Positions 18,085 to 27,228 of a DNA stretch of 64,000 bases are shown in pieces. Numbering within the stretch: the stretch's first letter is position 1; the number at the start of each line of letters is the position of its first letter. A program made the position numbers and the translations under genes. This DNA is from Leptospira levettii (GTDB taxonomy: Bacteria; Spirochaetota; Leptospiria; Leptospirales; Leptospiraceae). The stretch lies in the NCBI RefSeq assembly GCF_002812085.1, contig NZ_NPDM01000001.1, forward strand, positions 124,001 through 188,000. The letters run 5' to 3'. Under the pieces are notes generated by a model that worked only from the letters and a program-made list of their open reading frames with translations, did no database searches and was not told where the DNA came from.

Positions 18085-19428
18085 TTACACAGTCTTCTCG
18101 AAGACTTCGCCCGCTATCCCTTTCAATTTTTCAGGAAAAATTACACATTCGGCAAGGATTTTTTTGGTGGCATTTAGGATATCAAATGGAACATCCTGGC
18201 CAACACTTAAGAATGCGAATTCCCTGTGAATAGTATCGGCTAATTCTACTACAGAACCTAAAAATTCTGCTTCATCGAGCTTAGTTAATAAAATTCTTTT
18301 ATAACCTACCGACTCATACGCGTTTGTTACCGCAAGAGCATTGTCTTTGGAAACCGTAGAGGAAAGTACCAAGATGGTTTCAATATGATCCTTTTCCCCA
18401 AAAACTTGGTAGAATTCCTGAAGTTTTTCGAGGTTTTCCGATTTGCGATGGGAGTATCCAGCAGTATCGACTAAGATAAGTTCGGATCCATCTCGAAGGA
18501 TGGCCTCCTTCCATTTGCGCAAGTCTTTGGCCGCATAAAACGGAAGGCCCATCGCATCTGCATAAAACTTCAATTGGTCAATGGCGGCGATGCGGTAATT
18601 GTCAGTCGTATACAGAGAAACTTTTTTCCCCATATGCAAACTGTATTTAGCAGCTAACTTTGCAATCGAAGTTGTTTTCCCTGACCCTGTAGGTCCTACA
18701 AAAAAAACAACCTTCCGTTTGCCACGAGGGGTTCCACTAAAAAGATCAGAATCTACTTGGATCCTTTCCTCTAAATAAGTCACTGCTTTGTCTGTGACAT
18801 TCGCATAACGACTTAAGTCCACTGCAGAAAGACGCGATGTTAGAGTAACGGCCATTTCTTCTAAGTATGATTGAGAAAAACCTTCACGTAACAGACGATC
18901 AACGAGTTTTTGGATATGAGGGTGTCTTTCCTTTGTTTGGGGAACTGTTTCCGTTTTTGGTTCGAGGAATGATTCCTTTGCTTCTGCTAAAGACAAACCA
19001 ACAGGTCTTTCTTCATACGACTCGATTTCATAAATGGTTTGGCTTTGTCTTCGTTTGCGTTCTGAAAAAGGGCGAACGGATTCTATATTTTTTTTACGAG
19101 AGTTGTAAGTTAGGTTTGTGTTTTGCGAAGAGGAAGAACCAACACCCACGCCCACAAGTCCAGATTCAGGGAGGGATTCTGTTCTTTGTTTTTGTTTGAT
19201 GAGTTCTTTTAGGTCTTTGAGTTTTCGTTCGATTCGTTCTTTCGAATTTTGTTTTTCAGGCACACCCACATCGATTTCATACATACGTTGAGCCATAAGG
19301 CCAGTTCCAAAAAGACCACCTTCTGTGATCACTCGTTGGTCATACAAATGGGCCTCTGGACCATATTTCATCTTCATCTGCATGATGCAGTCTTGTAAGT
19401 CTTTGCCTCGGATTTTCACAAAATCCAT
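18085..19428 (-). CDS. flhF: Flagellar biosynthesis GTPase FlhF
   Basis: FlhF is an SRP-type GTPase that marks where flagella are built. The 447 residues comprise an N-terminal B domain starting FVKIRGKDLQDCIMQMK, a variable linker (about 55-165), an N domain, and a G domain with P-loop GPTGSGKTT (residues 245-253). The motifs TTDNYRIAAIDQL (274-286) and DTAG (321-324) follow, with LTKLDEAEFLG near the C-terminus. A strong GGGGGAG lies six bases upstream of ATG 19428. It is the first gene of the nine-gene minus-strand operon. The 182-base gap upstream should hold the operon promoter and is shared with mnmD, but I could not place the boxes with confidence. Confidence 0.96.
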   Translation of the reverse strand: MDFVKIRGKDLQDCIMQMKMKYGPEAHLYDQRVITEGGLFGTGLMAQRMYEIDVGVPEKQNSKERIERKLKDLKELIKQKQRTESLPESGLVGVGVGSSSSQNTNLTYNSRKKNIESVRPFSERKRRQSQTIYEIESYEERPVGLSLAEAKESFLEPKTETVPQTKERHPHIQKLVDRLLREGFSQSYLEEMAVTLTSRLSAVDLSRYANVTDKAVTYLEERIQVDSDLFSGTPRGKRKVVFFVGPTGSGKTTSIAKLAAKYSLHMGKKVSLYTTDNYRIAAIDQLKFYADAMGLPFYAAKDLRKWKEAILRDGSELILVDTAGYSHRKSENLEKLQEFYQVFGEKDHIETILVLSSTVSKDNALAVTNAYESVGYKRILLTKLDEAEFLGSVVELADTIHREFAFLSVGQDVPFDILNATKKILAECVIFPEKLKGIAGEVFEKTV

Positions 19429-19610
19429 AGAATCTCCCCCAAACCTGGGAAAAATATGAATGGTACCCTCAATTTGGAAAGTCTTTTTTATGAGACATAA
19501 TAAAATTGACCAATTCGGATCCGTTTTTACCCATTTCCTAGATACAGGTTCAGATTCCGTTTCCCTTTCCCTTTTGTTCCCTCATTCTGGCTAAAAACAG
19601 AACCTTACCT

Positions 19611-20345
19611 ATGGATCCAAACAAAGAAAAAGTCGGAATTGAAATGAAGGATGGAGTTCCCGTATCTCTTTCGTTTGATGATGTTTATTTTTCCAAAGAA
19701 GGTGGTTGGGAAGAATCCCGTTATGTATTTGTGGAAGGGAACCAAATCCCAAGTAGATTATCGGCAAACGAAACCGAGGTTGTCTCCATTGGAGAATTAG
19801 GGTTTGGTACGGGACTCAATTTATTTGTGACCTTAGATCTTTGGTTAGGTGCAGAGAACCCAACTTCCCTAGAGTATTTCAGTTTAGAAGGATTCCCTTT
19901 ACCGAAAGAAACTTTACTCGCACTGAATTTTTCCTTTCCCAACAAACCTTTATGGACAGAAACATTACTCAAGTCCTATGAAGAACAATTCCAAAAATGG
20001 GAAATGAACCCAAGTGAGAAGGAATGGAAGACAGATTTCCTTCATCCAAAGGCGAAGGCTATGTTCCACGTCCATTTGTACTTTGGTGATGTGAGTGAAT
20101 GTTTAAATGAATTTCCAACCATCGATTTTTGGTATTTGGATGGTTTTTCGCCAAGTAAAAATCCAAAGATGTGGTCCGAGGACACGTTATCAAAATTACG
20201 TAGTCATTCTAAAACGGGAACTCGATTTGCTACTTTCACAGCAGCTGGGTTCATCCGCAGGAATTTGGAAGGTTTGGGGTTTATGGTCCAAAAACAAAAA
20301 GGATTTGGGAAAAAAAGAGAAATGCTAACAGGAATTTTACGCTAA
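19611..20345 (+). CDS. mnmD: tRNA (mnm5s2U34) methyltransferase MnmD
   Basis: This enzyme makes the last methylation of mnm5(s2)U at wobble position 34 of certain tRNAs, using SAM. The 244-residue protein matches the methyltransferase half of E. coli MnmC: PVSLSFDDVYFSKEGGWEES at the N-terminus, the SAM motif GELGFGTGLN, then FWYLDGFSPSKNPKMWSED, which corresponds to the D-x-FSP-x-x-NP-x-[LM]-W signature. It ends before any FAD domain; the oxidoreductase half is encoded separately five bases downstream. Pairing of the two reactions therefore needs two proteins here. Confidence 0.93.
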   Translation: MDPNKEKVGIEMKDGVPVSLSFDDVYFSKEGGWEESRYVFVEGNQIPSRLSANETEVVSIGELGFGTGLNLFVTLDLWLGAENPTSLEYFSLEGFPLPKETLLALNFSFPNKPLWTETLLKSYEEQFQKWEMNPSEKEWKTDFLHPKAKAMFHVHLYFGDVSECLNEFPTIDFWYLDGFSPSKNPKMWSEDTLSKLRSHSKTGTRFATFTAAGFIRRNLEGLGFMVQKQKGFGKKREMLTGILR

Positions 20346-20350
20346 TCCTT

Positions 20351-21547
20351 GTGAACCCATCTCAATCTAAAACAGCATTAGTTGTAGGAGCAGGTATCGC
20401 TGGTGCTAGTGTATGTTATGCACTTTCCAAACAAAACATCAAAACAATTTTATTAGAACAAGAATCCAGTGCCGCAAAAAAAGCAAGTGGTAACCCAATC
20501 GGAGTTGTGTATCCCTTCCTCACCAAACACAAAACTCCTGAGTCTGAATTTTCTCTACTTGCATTTCAGTATTTTTTAGAACTTTGGGAATCTTTGGAAT
20601 TGGGGCAACGAGTACCACATGTAGATGGAATCCATTTTTTACTCGATTCCAATTCAGCATACGACCGTTATTCGCACTCTTTACTTTCCCATTGTATTCC
20701 AGAAACGTTGGCATGCCTTTCCAAAGAACCAAATTCAAATTTAGATGCATTACTATTTCCAAAAGGGAAGGCGGTTTCTCCCGTTTTACTCACGAAAGAA
20801 CTCATTCGAATTGCAAATCCTTTGGAATCCTATCATACAAAACTCCTATCTTGGGAAATGAGTGATGCGAGCGGAAACCTCATTTGTCATACAGAAAAGG
20901 AAATCCTAAATGTTGATTATTTATTCTTAACACAAGGTTACCAATTTTTTACTGATCCAAAACTAGAGTGGATCCCTATGAAACAAGTTCGTGGGCAAAT
21001 TGTAGAAATTCCATCCTCCATGTTTCAGAATCAAATTTCTATTTTATATGGTGATTATATAACTGCAGAGATTGGCGGTAAACGAGTGCTTGGTGCAAGT
21101 TTTGATGAGTTCCATTTGGAAGAGGAAACAAGGCCCAAGGAAACGTTCGATTTATGGAATGGGTTACAATCAAAACTTCCGAACTTACTTAAAAATTGGG
21201 AAAAAATCGATATCCAAAACTTTGATACTCGTGTCAGTTTCAGAACCCAGTCCCAAGATAGACATCCAATTGTCGGTAAACTTCCAAATTTATCACGTTT
21301 AGACACATCCATAAAATACCAAAATTTATTCCGAAAAAACGCCAAAACCTTTGAAATTCCTTATTATGAAACGGTAGGGATTCTGAATGGCCTCGGATCT
21401 CGCGGGTTAACACATGCACTACTCGCAGCAGAAATCTTAGTTTGTGATATTCTATCTCAAAGTATCAATATTTCTGAAACGATCAGGAAGGCTTTGAAAC
21501 CAGACCGTTTTTTACTTCGTAAGTGGAAACGAGATGAGCTAACATAG
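20351..21547 (+). CDS. FAD-dependent oxidoreductase, stand-alone MnmC C-terminal domain
   Basis: The product has 398 residues from GTG 20351. A Rossmann motif VVGAGIAGASVCYAL near the N-terminus binds FAD, AKKASGNPIGVVYPFLTKH is the MnmC oxidoreductase signature, and GILNGLGSRGLTHALLAAEI at the end is also typical. In E. coli this domain converts cmnm5U34 to nm5U34, the substrate of the methyltransferase domain; here it follows mnmD after five bases as its own gene. The last 65 bases overlap lpxK on the opposite strand. A different D-amino-acid-oxidase-like role is possible but less likely, given the neighbour. Confidence 0.9.
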   Translation: MNPSQSKTALVVGAGIAGASVCYALSKQNIKTILLEQESSAAKKASGNPIGVVYPFLTKHKTPESEFSLLAFQYFLELWESLELGQRVPHVDGIHFLLDSNSAYDRYSHSLLSHCIPETLACLSKEPNSNLDALLFPKGKAVSPVLLTKELIRIANPLESYHTKLLSWEMSDASGNLICHTEKEILNVDYLFLTQGYQFFTDPKLEWIPMKQVRGQIVEIPSSMFQNQISILYGDYITAEIGGKRVLGASFDEFHLEEETRPKETFDLWNGLQSKLPNLLKNWEKIDIQNFDTRVSFRTQSQDRHPIVGKLPNLSRLDTSIKYQNLFRKNAKTFEIPYYETVGILNGLGSRGLTHALLAAEILVCDILSQSINISETIRKALKPDRFLLRKWKRDELT

Positions 21548-22592
21548 ACTCAAAAACAGATTGTTCCTTTATCACCACATCAACTCTGATGACTAATAGT
21601 TGTATTTTTTTCCGTTTTAATGCTTCGATAAATTTGTTTTGAGTTCTTACCTTTACCCAATCTTTTTCCGTTGTCACAAAAATTGTTTTTTCATCTTTAC
21701 CATCCAGTAAAGAGAGCAAAACCTTTTCTTCAAATTCATAATGGTCAGGGAAAAATGAATGTTGGATTTGATTTGTATTCAAAGTAGAGATCGTTGTTTC
21801 CAAAACATGATGTGGATTCCCAACACCTGTAAACAAAAAATAACGATCGCTAGTTGATGCATCTTGCATTTGCGTATTATTGTGAATCAATGTTTGTTCA
21901 AATGTATCTAAATGAATTTGATAGACTTCCGCTTGGAAAGATGAACCAAAAGTAGGCAATTGAATTCCCAATTGTTTGAGTGTTTCTTTGCCTTTCTCGA
22001 ATTCTTTTACATTAGATTCCGTGATTTTTGTGAATACAATGACGTTTGCTCGTTTTAAATGCGAAATAGGTTCTCGTAAATACCCAAGTGGGATCGTAAA
22101 ACCATTCCCAAATGGAGCATTATTGTCGAGTAATACAATATCAAAATCTCTATAAATTTGGTTGTGTTGGAATCCATCGTCCAAAATCACAATGTGTTTT
22201 TTGGACTGAATTTGATTGTGATTGGAAAAACTAACAATTCGATTCTGCCCAATTATCACTTGAACACTAGGAAAACGTTCTTTGTGTTCGCTTGGTTCAT
22301 CTCCATATAGATTTGGAGAATTTCCATTTGGAAGGATTGCACCTCGTTTTGACAATTTTGCTTTGTATCCACGTGATAGGATCGTTATCGCATATTCTTT
22401 GTTAGTTTTTTGAAAGTATTGGACTAAATATTGAACAAATGGAGTTTTCCCAGTACCACCAACTGTGATGTTCCCCACACTGATCACGAGGGCATTTGGT
22501 AATACGGTAGTATTTTTTCTCCCTTGAGACAACCAAAAGAGAAACTGATACAACCATGTAAGAGGTAAAAATAATGTGAAAAAAACTTTCAT
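21483..22592 (-). CDS. lpxK: Tetraacyldisaccharide 4'-kinase (LpxK)
   Basis: LpxK phosphorylates the lipid A precursor at the 4' position at the inner membrane. From ATG 22592 the protein has 369 residues, with an N-terminal membrane helix and the LpxK signature VISVGNITVGGTGKTPFVQY containing the P-loop (Lys49). ILDDGFQHNQIYRDFDIVLLD is the conserved DDGFQH segment, and TTEKDWVK lies near the end. TTG 22604 would add four residues and seems less likely. It follows hisE after 28 bases and its 3' end overlaps the oxidoreductase gene tail to tail. Its presence confirms a lipid A-making outer membrane. Confidence 0.95.
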   Translation of the reverse strand: MKVFFTLFLPLTWLYQFLFWLSQGRKNTTVLPNALVISVGNITVGGTGKTPFVQYLVQYFQKTNKEYAITILSRGYKAKLSKRGAILPNGNSPNLYGDEPSEHKERFPSVQVIIGQNRIVSFSNHNQIQSKKHIVILDDGFQHNQIYRDFDIVLLDNNAPFGNGFTIPLGYLREPISHLKRANVIVFTKITESNVKEFEKGKETLKQLGIQLPTFGSSFQAEVYQIHLDTFEQTLIHNNTQMQDASTSDRYFLFTGVGNPHHVLETTISTLNTNQIQHSFFPDHYEFEEKVLLSLLDGKDEKTIFVTTEKDWVKVRTQNKFIEALKRKKIQLLVIRVDVVIKEQSVFESMLAHLVSTYEVKNGLVSKPS

Positions 22593-22620
22593 TTCGTTTC
22601 GCAAATGGAAACTACTACTC

Positions 22621-22899
22621 TTAACTATGTCTTTTTTCTAATTCTTTTGCGATTGTCGATAAGCTGATGCCTTTTTCTACCATCAAAACTTCTAAATGGA
22701 AAACCAAATCTGCAATTTCATGAATGAGTTCTTTTTCGTTTGGATTTTTTGCGGCAATGATGACTTCACCCGCTTCTTCACCTATTTTTTTAAGGATACG
22801 ATCAACACCGTCGCGAAATAATTCAGCTGTGTAAGATTTTTCAGGTAATTCTTCTTTTCGTTTGCGGAGTAAATCTTCCAATTTTAATAAAAATTCCAT
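22621..22899 (-). CDS. hisE: Phosphoribosyl-ATP pyrophosphatase (HisE)
   Basis: HisE removes pyrophosphate from phosphoribosyl-ATP in histidine synthesis. The 92-residue protein is all-helical MazG-like with [16 protein letters not shown] and [17 protein letters not shown], which carry the metal-binding Glu and Asp residues of the family. It is a stand-alone HisE rather than the HisIE fusion. No other his genes are nearby; it is paired with lpxK, 28 bases upstream of the lpxK ATG, an operon without metabolic logic that I can see. Confidence 0.94.
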   Translation of the reverse strand: MEFLLKLEDLLRKRKEELPEKSYTAELFRDGVDRILKKIGEEAGEVIIAAKNPNEKELIHEIADLVFHLEVLMVEKGISLSTIAKELEKRHS

Positions 22900-22998
22900 T
22901 TCGTTTGCCTTCTAACTACCATGGAAACAGCCTATTCTATTTCGAAAAAGCGAAAATTGGTTGTTGGTAATCTATGAAATTAGCTAGAATGAGAAAGG

Positions 22999-23820
22999 AT
23001 GTTACGATTTACCACTCTAGTTTTTTCCTTCATTTTTAGCTCGAGTTTATCTGCTGAGTCAAGTTGGGGTAATTCCATTCAAAAGGGATTTGAAACCGCC
23101 AAACAGGAAAATAAATTCATCATCGTAGATGTATTTGCAGATTGGTGTACGTATTGTATGGTTTTGGAAAAAGAAATTTTCCCAGACCCAGAAGTGAGTC
23201 GCATTTTAGACCAGTTTGTTCGAGTTCGACTCGATGGGGAAGAATTCCCCAACCTCCGCAAAAAATACAATGTCGAAGGTTATCCGACAATTTTGTTCTT
23301 AGATGGGGATGGTAATTTTGTCACTAAGATCGTAGGACTTGCAACTAAGGAAGATATTGTCTCCCTTTCCAAAAGGATCTTACAAGAACCAAACTTAGAA
23401 TCTTTTTTAAAAACTGAAATCAGAAAAGAAAAAGAGAACCCTCACTTACACTTTCGTTTAGGACTGTTGTACTTTCAAAACAAGGAATATGAAAAAGCAG
23501 AAGAACAATTCCTCACTTCCATTCAAAAATCAAAAAACATTCCGATTGTGAAAGAAAACTCTCACTTTAATTTAAATTTGATTCGGACCGTTAATGGGCC
23601 TAAAGATGTAGCGCTTTCCTCTTGGAAAGAATTCATCAAAAATTATCCAAATTCCAAACGGATCACAACCGCTAAATTGTATTATGGGATTAGTTTAAAA
23701 GAAACGGGAGACTACAAACTTGCAAAATCGATTCTTACCGAGATCCAACCAAAGTTAGTCTCGGAGTCAGACAAAACAATTTGTAAAGAAACCCTTTTAC
23801 AAATAGAAAAAGGATTTTAA
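22999..23820 (+). CDS. Exported thioredoxin-fold protein with TPR-like C-terminus
   Basis: The 273-residue protein has a signal peptide cleaved near Ala19. The thioredoxin domain (about 25-135) has the active site WCTYC (Cys50 and Cys53) and the cis-Pro segment VEGYPTILFLDGDG, as in the Thioredoxin_7/DsbD-gamma group. The C-terminal half (about 145-270) contains helix pairs such as LHFRLGLLYFQNKEYEKAEE that resemble TPRs and probably bind a partner. Both active-site cysteines are present, so a periplasmic disulfide reductase role is likely; the redox partner is unknown. GAGAAAGG directly precedes ATG 22999, and TTGTTG with TAGAAT 18 bases later may be its promoter. Confidence 0.88.
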   Translation: MLRFTTLVFSFIFSSSLSAESSWGNSIQKGFETAKQENKFIIVDVFADWCTYCMVLEKEIFPDPEVSRILDQFVRVRLDGEEFPNLRKKYNVEGYPTILFLDGDGNFVTKIVGLATKEDIVSLSKRILQEPNLESFLKTEIRKEKENPHLHFRLGLLYFQNKEYEKAEEQFLTSIQKSKNIPIVKENSHFNLNLIRTVNGPKDVALSSWKEFIKNYPNSKRITTAKLYYGISLKETGDYKLAKSILTEIQPKLVSESDKTICKETLLQIEKGF

Positions 23821-23835
23821 TTTAGAAATTATTTT

Positions 23836-23853
23836 GGCAAACAAAGGTTTGCC
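23836..23853. terminator. Inverted repeat between convergent genes, weak terminator candidate
   Basis: GGCAAAC (23836-23842) and GTTTGCC (23847-23853) form a perfect 7-base stem with a 4-base loop, centred in the 43-base gap between the thioredoxin-like gene and ugd. The stem is flanked by TTTT and TAAAA rather than by a proper T tract on either strand, so any termination would be modest. Confidence 0.4.
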
Positions 23854-23863
23854 TAAAATCAAA

Positions 23864-25168
23864 TTAACGATTCCCAATGGAATAATAAGTAAAACCTAGT
23901 TCTTGCATGAGTGTAGGTTTATATTGATTTCTTCCATCAAAGATAAGTGGAGCCTTTAACAAAGATTTGATTTTCGCAAAATCTGGTTCTCTGAATTCTC
24001 GCCACTCCGTTAATAATAACATAGCATCAGCACCTTCTAAAGTAGAATATGCATCTTTTTTATATTCCACTTTGCCATCAAAGTAATACTTTGAAGTTTC
24101 CATTGCAGCTGGATCAAATACTTGGATTTTGGCACCGTTTTTATGTAGTTCATAAATGAGTGGAATTGATGGAGCTTCTCGCATATCATCTGTTCCAGGC
24201 TTAAATGAAAGACCCCAAATACCAAATGTTTTCCCTTTCATATCCGTTGATTTGAAGTGTTGGAAAATTTTATCAGTAAGCCTTGTTTTTTGTTTTTCAT
24301 TCACATCTTCCACAGATTGAATGATGTGCATTGGTGCATTGACCTCTTCTGCAGTTCTAAGAAGTGCCCTCACATCTTTTGGAAAACAAGATCCACCGTA
24401 ACCAATGCCTGCATATAGAAATTGTCGTCCAATCCTTGAGTCTGTTCCCATACCTTTTCGAACATCATCGTAATTGGCACCTAACGCATCACATAAATTT
24501 GCAATCTCATTTACAAATGAAATTTTTGTCGCAAGGAAGGCGTTACAAGCATACTTCGTGAGTTCCGCAGAACGAATGCTCATGGTGATAATTGGGTTTC
24601 CATTTAATACAAAAGGAGAGTATAACTCACTCATTTTTTTAGCAGCATGATCTGATTCAGCACCAATCACAACTCGCTCAGGGCGCATAAAATCTTCAAT
24701 CGCTGCCCCTTCTTTTAAAAATTCAGGATTGGAAACTACATCAAACGAGTATTTTGTGTTTTTTGCGACGATTTCCTTTACTTTGTCTGCAGTTCCAACT
24801 GGAACAGTTGATTTATCAACAATGATTTTGTGTCCATTCATTGTTTTACCAACTTCTTCTGCGACTGCGAATACAAATCGTAAATCGGCAGATCCATTAT
24901 CGGATGTTGGTGTTCCAACAGCTATGAATACAAATTCAGAAGACTCCACACCATCCTTTAACGAAGTGGAAAATTTAAGTCTGCCTTCCTTATAATTACG
25001 TTCTACCAGTTCTGACAAACCTGGTTCATAAATCGGTATGATTCCTGTTTTTAAATCACTGATCTTTTTTTCATCTTTATCAATACAAATCACATCATTG
25101 CCATATTCAGCAAAACAGGTACCTGCAACAAGACCGACATATCCGGTTCCGACTACGCAAACTTTCAT
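23864..25168 (-). CDS. UDP-glucose 6-dehydrogenase
   Basis: The enzyme oxidises UDP-glucose twice with NAD+ to UDP-glucuronate, a precursor of acidic surface sugars. The 434-residue protein shows the NAD-binding VGTGYVGLVAGTCFAEYG, the VGTPTSDNGSADLRFV loop, STVPVGTADKV, and the catalytic Cys261 in GYGGSCFPKDVRAL. The C-terminal domain has LSFKPGTDDMREAPS. All catalytic parts are intact. UDP-N-acetylmannosamine dehydrogenase is related, but the GYGGSCFPKD region and overall pattern favour the UDP-glucose enzyme. It is 59 bases behind the ABC exporter ATPase on the same strand, which fits a role in exported polysaccharide or O-antigen. Confidence 0.93.
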   Translation of the reverse strand: MKVCVVGTGYVGLVAGTCFAEYGNDVICIDKDEKKISDLKTGIIPIYEPGLSELVERNYKEGRLKFSTSLKDGVESSEFVFIAVGTPTSDNGSADLRFVFAVAEEVGKTMNGHKIIVDKSTVPVGTADKVKEIVAKNTKYSFDVVSNPEFLKEGAAIEDFMRPERVVIGAESDHAAKKMSELYSPFVLNGNPIITMSIRSAELTKYACNAFLATKISFVNEIANLCDALGANYDDVRKGMGTDSRIGRQFLYAGIGYGGSCFPKDVRALLRTAEEVNAPMHIIQSVEDVNEKQKTRLTDKIFQHFKSTDMKGKTFGIWGLSFKPGTDDMREAPSIPLIYELHKNGAKIQVFDPAAMETSKYYFDGKVEYKKDAYSTLEGADAMLLLTEWREFREPDFAKIKSLLKAPLIFDGRNQYKPTLMQELGFTYYSIGNR

Positions 25169-25227
25169 AGGATTTCCAGAATTTCTATTTTGACCAAAAA
25201 GGAAACTGTTTTTCTAATAGGAAGATC

Positions 25228-26415
25228 CTAATCTTCTCGGATATGGAATTCTGTTGGGATATGACAAATTCCTACGAATTTTTCAATTTTCCCTGATTCT
25301 ACTTCAAAATCTAAGATGGATTCCCGCCAGAAATAACTCCCTTCAATATGGGATTCACCTTTATGGATTGAAACGCCAATGGTATACTTTCCTTGGGAAA
25401 ACTGAATCGGGAATACAAACTCGACTTGGTATTCTTTTCCCTTCTGGAAACTCCTTTTGCCATCACCTAAATGGTGGGTATTGGTTCCAAAAATACGAAT
25501 TCCTTTTTCATTATCGATATGAAAACCAACGGTTACATCTTCTAACAACCCATCGGATTGAAAGGTTAGTCGTAAACAAACTTTTGTTCCGATAAAAAAC
25601 ACATTTGAGGATACACCATTTTGATTTTGAATGGAAACATGTAAATTTTGAATGGAATTGGAAGAATAGGAATCTGATGGGCTCGTTTCACCAGCTAACA
25701 CATGCATGTATTGTTCAATTGTTTCTTTTGGATTACCTTCATAAAGAAGTTTGCCCTTATCTAATAAAAGGGCACGTGTGCAAAAATAAGAAACCAATCC
25801 TAAATCATGACTCACGACTAGAATAGAAGTTCCTAATGCAGAGAATTCACGAATTCGTTTCAGACATTTTTGTTGGAAACTTGCATCTCCCACAGCCAAG
25901 GCTTCATCTACGATGAGAATGTCTGGTCGTTTTGCAGTCGCCAAACTAAAACCAAGTCTCATTGCCATACCAGAACTATAGTTCTTTAAGGGAGTGTATC
26001 GAAACTCCTCCAGTTCCGCAAAAGAGAAGATAGTATCAGATAACGATTTGATTTCTTTTGGTTTGTATCCCCACACAAGACCATTGAAGTATACATTTTC
26101 TTCACCTGACAATTCTGGGTTAAATCCAACACTTAATTCAAGTAAGGCACGAACGGAACCATTCACTTGTAAAGTACCCTTATCTTTTTGGATCACACCT
26201 GTGATTAACTTTAAAAGAGTCGATTTGCCAGCTCCATTCCTTCCAATGATGCCAAGTATTTCTCCAGGACTTACTTTTAAGTTCAACGAATCGATTGCTG
26301 TAAATTTTGAATCAATCCCTAAGTAACCAAAACTAAGACCCGCAAGGATTCGTTTCCAAGGTTTGGAGAACCCATGATAATCCTTGGAAAGATTTTCAAT
26401 CAATACAGAATTCAT
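25228..26415 (-). CDS. Polysaccharide ABC exporter ATPase, Wzt-type with C-terminal cargo domain
   Basis: The 395-residue protein has a nucleotide-binding domain with Walker A GRNGAGKST (residues 58-66), the signature YSSGMAMRL and Walker B ILIVDEALAVGD, the KpsT/Wzt pattern. After about residue 250 a second, beta-rich domain follows with VTVGFHIDNEKGIRIFGTNT; this matches the Wzt C-terminal domain that recognises the modified end of the O-antigen chain. That suggests a chain capped by a specific group before export. It lies six bases behind its permease gene. Chain-building glycosyltransferases are not next to it. Confidence 0.92.
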   Translation of the reverse strand: MNSVLIENLSKDYHGFSKPWKRILAGLSFGYLGIDSKFTAIDSLNLKVSPGEILGIIGRNGAGKSTLLKLITGVIQKDKGTLQVNGSVRALLELSVGFNPELSGEENVYFNGLVWGYKPKEIKSLSDTIFSFAELEEFRYTPLKNYSSGMAMRLGFSLATAKRPDILIVDEALAVGDASFQQKCLKRIREFSALGTSILVVSHDLGLVSYFCTRALLLDKGKLLYEGNPKETIEQYMHVLAGETSPSDSYSSNSIQNLHVSIQNQNGVSSNVFFIGTKVCLRLTFQSDGLLEDVTVGFHIDNEKGIRIFGTNTHHLGDGKRSFQKGKEYQVEFVFPIQFSQGKYTIGVSIHKGESHIEGSYFWRESILDFEVESGKIEKFVGICHIPTEFHIRED

Positions 26416-26421
26416 GTGAAT

Positions 26422-27171
26422 TTAAAGATGATCCAAAATCACGGATTGGAATTTCCGTTTGGCGAGTAAATAAACAAGAAAAAAGAAAAGTAAAAATGGT
26501 GTTATGTGTAACCACTCAAACTGAGACTGAAACCCACTAATCACAGTTGTGCGAAACACATCCAATGGAATTGTGAATGGATTCCATTCATTCCATTGTT
26601 TTAGATATCCTGTAGGGTAATACAAAACAGGGATCCCCCAAAATACCAATTGGCTCACCAAACGAATTAAAGGTGAAATATCCTTTAAAAGAATATTAAG
26701 ACGTGAAAGATAATGTAATAGTAACATCAGATAGAGTCCAGACAGAACAAGGACTGTGTAGCCAAAAAAGATTCCTGTTAGATTCAATGTTCCTGAATAC
26801 CCTAAGTAAAGGAACACCGGAATGGATGTGATAAAACTATGGATGAGAAACTGGACAAATGGAATCCATAAAAATAGATCTATGCCAAGGCTTGAACGTT
26901 TGAGCAGGGAACGATTGTCGGTAAGGATGCCAGTGCCTCGGACGAGTAATTCTTGGATGGGTATCCAATACAAAAGGCCAGTGAGTAAATACGCCGTGAA
27001 ATCTTCTTGGGTGGATGGGTTTCGAAGATTGAGGACTAAAAAGACAAGGGCATACAAACTAATGAGCACTAAGTTCTGCAAAAACATCCATGAGATTCCC
27101 AGAAAGGAACCTGCATATTGCAGAGCATAGTCACGCCGAACGAGAGCCCAAAGTATGGATAGTTTCTCCAT
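26422..27171 (-). CDS. Polysaccharide ABC exporter permease, Wzm-type
   Basis: The 249-residue inner-membrane protein has about six helices and the ABC-2 pattern: RRDYALQYAGSFLGISWMFL at the N-terminus before the first helix, and SRLNILLKDISPLIRLVSQL before the last helices. It forms the channel with the Wzt-type ATPase encoded six bases downstream and would move a lipid-linked polysaccharide to the periplasmic face. ATG 27171 has no clear Shine-Dalgarno. The small 71-residue gene lies 57 bases upstream on the same strand, so joint transcription is possible. Confidence 0.92.
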   Translation of the reverse strand: MEKLSILWALVRRDYALQYAGSFLGISWMFLQNLVLISLYALVFLVLNLRNPSTQEDFTAYLLTGLLYWIPIQELLVRGTGILTDNRSLLKRSSLGIDLFLWIPFVQFLIHSFITSIPVFLYLGYSGTLNLTGIFFGYTVLVLSGLYLMLLLHYLSRLNILLKDISPLIRLVSQLVFWGIPVLYYPTGYLKQWNEWNPFTIPLDVFRTTVISGFQSQFEWLHITPFLLFFFLVYLLAKRKFQSVILDHL

Positions 27172-27228
27172 ACTTTGATTGTCGGCCCCTAGCTTCCGAT
27201 TCTAGACCAGAAACCAGGGCATTGGTCC

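Noticed and set aside
19429..19610. Possible tRNA or regulatory RNA in the flhF-mnmD gap
   Set aside because: I could not fold a cloverleaf or find a T-loop sequence; the gap is best read as a divergent promoter region.
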